Positions 13,536-16,140 of a stretch of DNA of 16,140 bases are shown here, piece by piece. The notes beneath the pieces are model-generated. The model saw only the letters and a program-made list of their open reading frames with translations, had not been told where the DNA came from and ran no database searches. The stretch comes from CAWEHT01 sp963808455 (GTDB taxonomy: Bacteria > Chloroflexota > Anaerolineae > CG2-30-64-16). The first letter of the stretch is position 1. Each line of letters opens with the position of its first letter. Where the stretch lies: contig CAWEHT010000050.1 of NCBI GenBank assembly GCA_963808455.1, forward strand, positions 1 to 16,140. The letters run 5' to 3'. A program made the position numbers and the translations under genes.

Positions 13536-14774
13536 ATGAAGCGAACGGCCAGCGTACTGATCTTCCTCGTCCTTCTGGCGCTGATGGGCGGCCCGGCGGC
13601 GCACGCTGCCCCGCCCACGCCCGTACCGCCCACGCCACCGCCCCCGACCGCGACACCGGGGAGCACGCCGGTGCCGGTTGGCACGTGGACGGAGGGACCG
13701 AGCATGGCGGCGGCGCGCGACCAGCACACGGCCACGCTCCTGCAGTCGGGCAAGGTGCTGGTAGCGGGGGGCTGTTGCGACAGCCAGGGCAGCTCCCTGG
13801 CCGGCGCTGAGCTGTACGACCCGGTTGCCGGCAACTGGTCGACGGGCGGGACGATGGGCGCGGCACGTGACGACCACACGGCCACCCTGCTGCCTTCGGG
13901 CCGGGTGCTGGTCACAGGCGGCAGCAGCGAGATTTCAGACGATGGGGAAAGCTCCCTGGCCAGCGCCGAGCTGTACGACCCGGCGCAGCAACTCCTGGGC
14001 ACCTGCGGCGAGCATCGCGCGGCCCGGTCGGGCCACAGCGCCACCCTGCTGCCCTCGGGCCGGGTGCTGGTGGCGGGGGGCTGCTGCGACAGCCAGGGCA
14101 ACGCCCTGGCCGGCGCCGAGCTGTACGACCCGGCCAGCAACTCCTGGGCGCCGGCGGCGAGCATGTCGGCCGGCCGCGTCTTCCACACGGCGACTTTGCT
14201 GCCCTCGGGCCAGGTGTTGGTGGCGGGTGGCGGGAACGGGAGCTACCCTTTTCCCGCGCTGGCGAGCGCCGAGCTGTACGACCCGGCCGGCAACTCCTGG
14301 GCGCCGGCGGCGAGCCTGGCGGCCGGCCGCCAGTTCCACACAGCGACCCTCCTGCCCTCGGGCCAGGTGCTCGTCGCCGGCGGCGCCGATGACAACGCCG
14401 ACGACCTGGCGAGCGCCGAGCTGTACGACCCGGCCGGCAACTCCTGGTCGGCTGCGGCGAGCCTGGGCACAGGCCGGGCCTCGCACACGGCCACCCTGCT
14501 GCCCTCGGGCCAGGTGCTCGTGGCCGGCGGCGACGGCAATACCGGCCTCGCCACCCTGGCGAGCGCCGAGCTCTACGACCCGGCCGGCAACACCTGGGCA
14601 CCTGCGGCGAGCCTGAACACGGGCCGGTCATCGCACACGGCCACCCTGCTGCCCTCGGGCCAGGTGCTCGTCGTTGGGGGCTGGGCTCTCAGCGACGCGC
14701 TGCCCGACTCTGAGCTGTTCGCGGTGGAGCCGCCCGCGCCGGGCGGCAGCGCCGGCACGCCTGCGGCGCAGTAA
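13536..14774 (+). CDS. secreted kelch-repeat protein, seven-bladed propeller
   Basis: The 412-residue product begins with a signal peptide (MKRTASVLIFLVLLALMGGP, cleavage probably after AAHA). A Pro/Thr-rich spacer follows (PPTPVPPTPPPPTATPGS), then seven kelch units of about 50 residues built on the pattern RxxHTATLLPSGQVLVAGG...LASAELYDPAGNSW. Seven units suit a closed beta-propeller outside the cell. Such proteins bind partners or carbohydrates; no catalytic residues are evident. Units 1 and 3 share GGCCDSQG. In unit 3 about 14 residues (QQLLGTCGEHRAAR) replace the expected SNSWAPAASI-like sequence, because two opposite frameshifts at about 13987 and 14025 cancel out. Unit-to-unit DNA identity is high, suggesting recent amplification or gene conversion. 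The start has a strong ribosome binding site. Confidence 0.88.
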   Translation: MKRTASVLIFLVLLALMGGPAAHAAPPTPVPPTPPPPTATPGSTPVPVGTWTEGPSMAAARDQHTATLLQSGKVLVAGGCCDSQGSSLAGAELYDPVAGNWSTGGTMGAARDDHTATLLPSGRVLVTGGSSEISDDGESSLASAELYDPAQQLLGTCGEHRAARSGHSATLLPSGRVLVAGGCCDSQGNALAGAELYDPASNSWAPAASMSAGRVFHTATLLPSGQVLVAGGGNGSYPFPALASAELYDPAGNSWAPAASLAAGRQFHTATLLPSGQVLVAGGADDNADDLASAELYDPAGNSWSAAASLGTGRASHTATLLPSGQVLVAGGDGNTGLATLASAELYDPAGNTWAPAASLNTGRSSHTATLLPSGQVLVVGGWALSDALPDSELFAVEPPAPGGSAGTPAAQ

Positions 14775-14825
14775 CGCTTCTTGCTTTTCTGGAGGCCGGC
14801 CTCGCGCCCAGGAAGACAAATGCCA

Positions 14826-15095
14826 GTGCATGTGCAGGGAAGCCCTTCGGTAGCAGCGTCTGTCATGCTGAGACGTTCATGACCTCGGGTGGTCATGTGG
14901 CATGGCGAGAAACCACCTTCCTGTCATTCTGAGCGGGTCTGTCCACGATCACTGTCAACGACGGGCCACAGCGAAGAATCCGTATCAGGAGTTTCTTAGA
15001 AGCGGGTGAAAAAGACGACCACGGCCGCGGCGTGACGCCAGCGAAGCATCCGTCTCGGTGTCACCGAAAGGGTTCCCTATTCCTGCTCTAGGCAC
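14826..15095 (+). repeat. TGTCATTCTGAG-family dispersed repeat, plus-orientation copy
   Basis: It follows the kelch stop by ~50 bp. Order: GTGCATGTGCAGGGA, CGGTAGCAGCGTCTGTCATG, CTGAGAC, TTCATGACCTCGGGTGGTCA, TGTCATTCTGAGCGG, GCCACAGCGAAGAATCCGTA, AGGAGTTTCTTAGAAGCG, AGCGAAGCATCCGTCTCGG, GTCACCGAAAGGGTTCCC. It is the inverted counterpart of 7569-7833, with scattered substitutions. Confidence 0.85.
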
Positions 15096-15096
15096 T

Positions 15097-15418
15097 GGGG
15101 GCCGGCCTGGCCCCCTTGGCATGCTTCTTACTCCTTTTGTTTGTTGGGGGCCGGCTGGCCCCCAACGCCCCCGCCCGGCGGGGCTGGCGCCCCCCGGACC
15201 CCCCACATGGTTCACTCTGGGCGCGGGCCGCGCCGCGATGGGCCGCGCTGTGGTTGGCCACGCGGGGCGCTAAGCAGGACAGCGCGCCCAACTGGACCCG
15301 CCGCGTCGCCGCGAGCCGCGCCTCGGTCGGCGGTGAGGGCCTGCCCGCGCGGGCGCCTTGGGGGGTTTTCAAGGGGCACAGCCCCTTGAGCGGGGGCCCT
15401 GGGGGCCAGCCGGCCCCC
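15097..15418. repeat. GC-rich palindrome block with inverted 18-bp ends
   Basis: GGGGGCCGGCTGGCCCCC (15146-15163) recurs as its exact reverse complement at 15401-15418, and a variant with one extra base lies at 15097-15115. Each is itself nearly palindromic. Between them is the hairpin CAAGGGGC-ACA-GCCCCTTG (15370-15388). No reliable reading frame exists; the open frames are high-GC artefacts. The block may be another mobile-repeat type bounded by inverted ends. Confidence 0.65.
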
Positions 15419-16140
15419 AGGAAAAGGAAACGCAAGACACTTGGGGACCAGCATACCCCCAGGAAGAGGAGCCCTCGATGGACTGAGGGACCCAGTCTGG
15501 CCCCAGGACCGCTGAGGGATCACGCCGCGGGCGCCTGGCGCCGCCTACGGGACCTGCCGTGGTCCCCGCGAGAGGGGTCTTGGGACCTCGGGCAAGGTCA
15601 CGTGGCTCGGCGGGCTGCCGGCCACGACCAGGGGCAAGGCTCGACTGGTAGGAAAATAGCTGTAGGCGGTGCCTTCGGCAAGGCCCGCGCCCTCGGAGAC
15701 GGGCTTTGGCGTCGGCCGCCGCGTAGCCTTCGCCGGCGGTGGCCTCCGTGCTTGCCCCCAGCATCCTCTGTCTTCCTCCACCAGCACGTCGCGTTGCGCT
15801 GTCCTGCGTCGCACGGTGCAATCCCTCGCCCAAAGTAATATGGGTGGGCGGCCACCCATTCACCATGGCACCCGCGGTTGACCCTCGGGGGCGTGGTGCA
15901 TCGCGGATCGATTATTCGCTGCTGGTTCAGACAGACCCGTCAGGCGAGGGCCTAATCCGTCTCGCGGCCGGCGGGCGACGGCCTCTGGCCCAAAGCGCGA
16001 CCGCGTCTCCGCGGTCGCTACCCGCTCGGCCGTCGTCGAGTCACGCTGCTCGATGCTCATCGCCGCCCCGGCCCACAGTAGGTGTGTGCTGGGCCAAGCG
16101 GGTGCCGGTTGAGCCCGGCGAGAGGCTCGAGCGGGAGGGC
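15419..16140. other. gene-less GC-rich segment to the window end
   Basis: I find no supported gene, tRNA or recognisable structured RNA in these ~720 bp. Short open frames on both strands have Arg/Pro/Gly-rich content and no family signature. Small palindromes are present, such as GGGTGG...CCACCC near 15841-15856 and a near-palindrome GGCCCACA...TGTGCTGGGCC near 16071-16095. It may be a run of degenerate repeats or an unrecognised RNA. Confidence 0.4.
15997..16018. repeat. GCGACCGCG hairpin
   Basis: GCGACCGCG-TCTC-CGCGGTCGC forms a perfect 9-bp stem with a 4-nt loop and is followed by TACCC. Similar GTAGCGACCGCG-type hairpins are scattered between genes in high-GC environmental genomes. There is no T-tract and no adjacent gene for it to terminate. 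Confidence 0.55.

Noticed and set aside
15116..15838. A 240-residue plus-strand protein
   Set aside because: It runs through GC-rich palindromes and has no recognisable domain or ribosome binding site. Overlapping frames on the other strand are equally open.
15419..16140. Structured RNA (RNase P, tmRNA, SRP RNA) or tRNA
   Set aside because: I looked for their conserved cores and cloverleaf patterns on both strands and saw none. A covariance-model search would be decisive.

Overview
The window looks like a high-GC environmental genome, most likely an uncultured member of the Chloroflexota. Three things point that way: a secreted kelch protein with the Pro/Thr-rich spacer common in that phylum, a sugar-transport and sugar-metabolism gene set, and a very high load of dispersed palindromic intergenic repeats. 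The first ~1.5 kb differs. It has lower GC, mixed third codon positions and a GYF_2-TM-HEAT protein of a kind best known from Planctomycetota, so a recombination or assembly junction probably lies between about 1340 and 1530. The taxonomy is inferred from gene style only.

Layout. 1-1336: 5'-truncated membrane-anchored HEAT-repeat protein. 1337-1528: unexplained junction. 1529-7521, plus strand: a sugar-uptake cassette made of an N-terminally truncated RbsA/MglA-type ATPase, an RbsC-type permease (ATGA overlap), two uroporphyrinogen-decarboxylase-superfamily enzymes (not HemE) and a LacI-type regulator. 7934-9209: galactose-1-phosphate uridylyltransferase (galT). 9336-9632, minus: ribbon-helix-helix antitoxin-like regulator with an 18-bp perfect palindrome upstream. 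10012-11046, minus: zinc-dependent alcohol dehydrogenase, divergent from an AraC-type regulator at 11345-12285. 12286-13535: dense repeat block with a 135-bp tandem array. 13536-14774: secreted seven-bladed kelch propeller. 14775-16140: repeats and GC-rich palindromes with no credible gene.

Two results stand out. First, two adjacent metabolic genes each carry an in-frame insertion of a different dispersed repeat, at positions where their families have no conserved sequence. A ~225-bp copy of the 'TGTCATTCTGAG...GAAGAATCCGTC' family sits in the first URO-D-like gene (3876-4100), and a ~217-bp inverted heptamer element (GGGAATA/TATTCCC) sits in galT (8199-8415). Removing the insert restores a near-standard family length in each case, which resembles the Rickettsia palindromic elements that become part of proteins. 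Second, single-base frameshifts occur in most genes (about a dozen in 12 kb) although the proteins are otherwise well conserved. Correcting them gives normal family lengths, so uncorrected sequencing indels are the simplest explanation. The permease and the first URO-D-like gene are free of them.

Functionally, the ABC transporter would import a sugar or sugar derivative, the LacI protein would control the cassette, the two URO-D-like enzymes may act on a methylated or corrinoid-linked substrate, and GalT links galactose to the Leloir pathway. The substrate cannot be read from the sequence, and no binding-protein gene is present.
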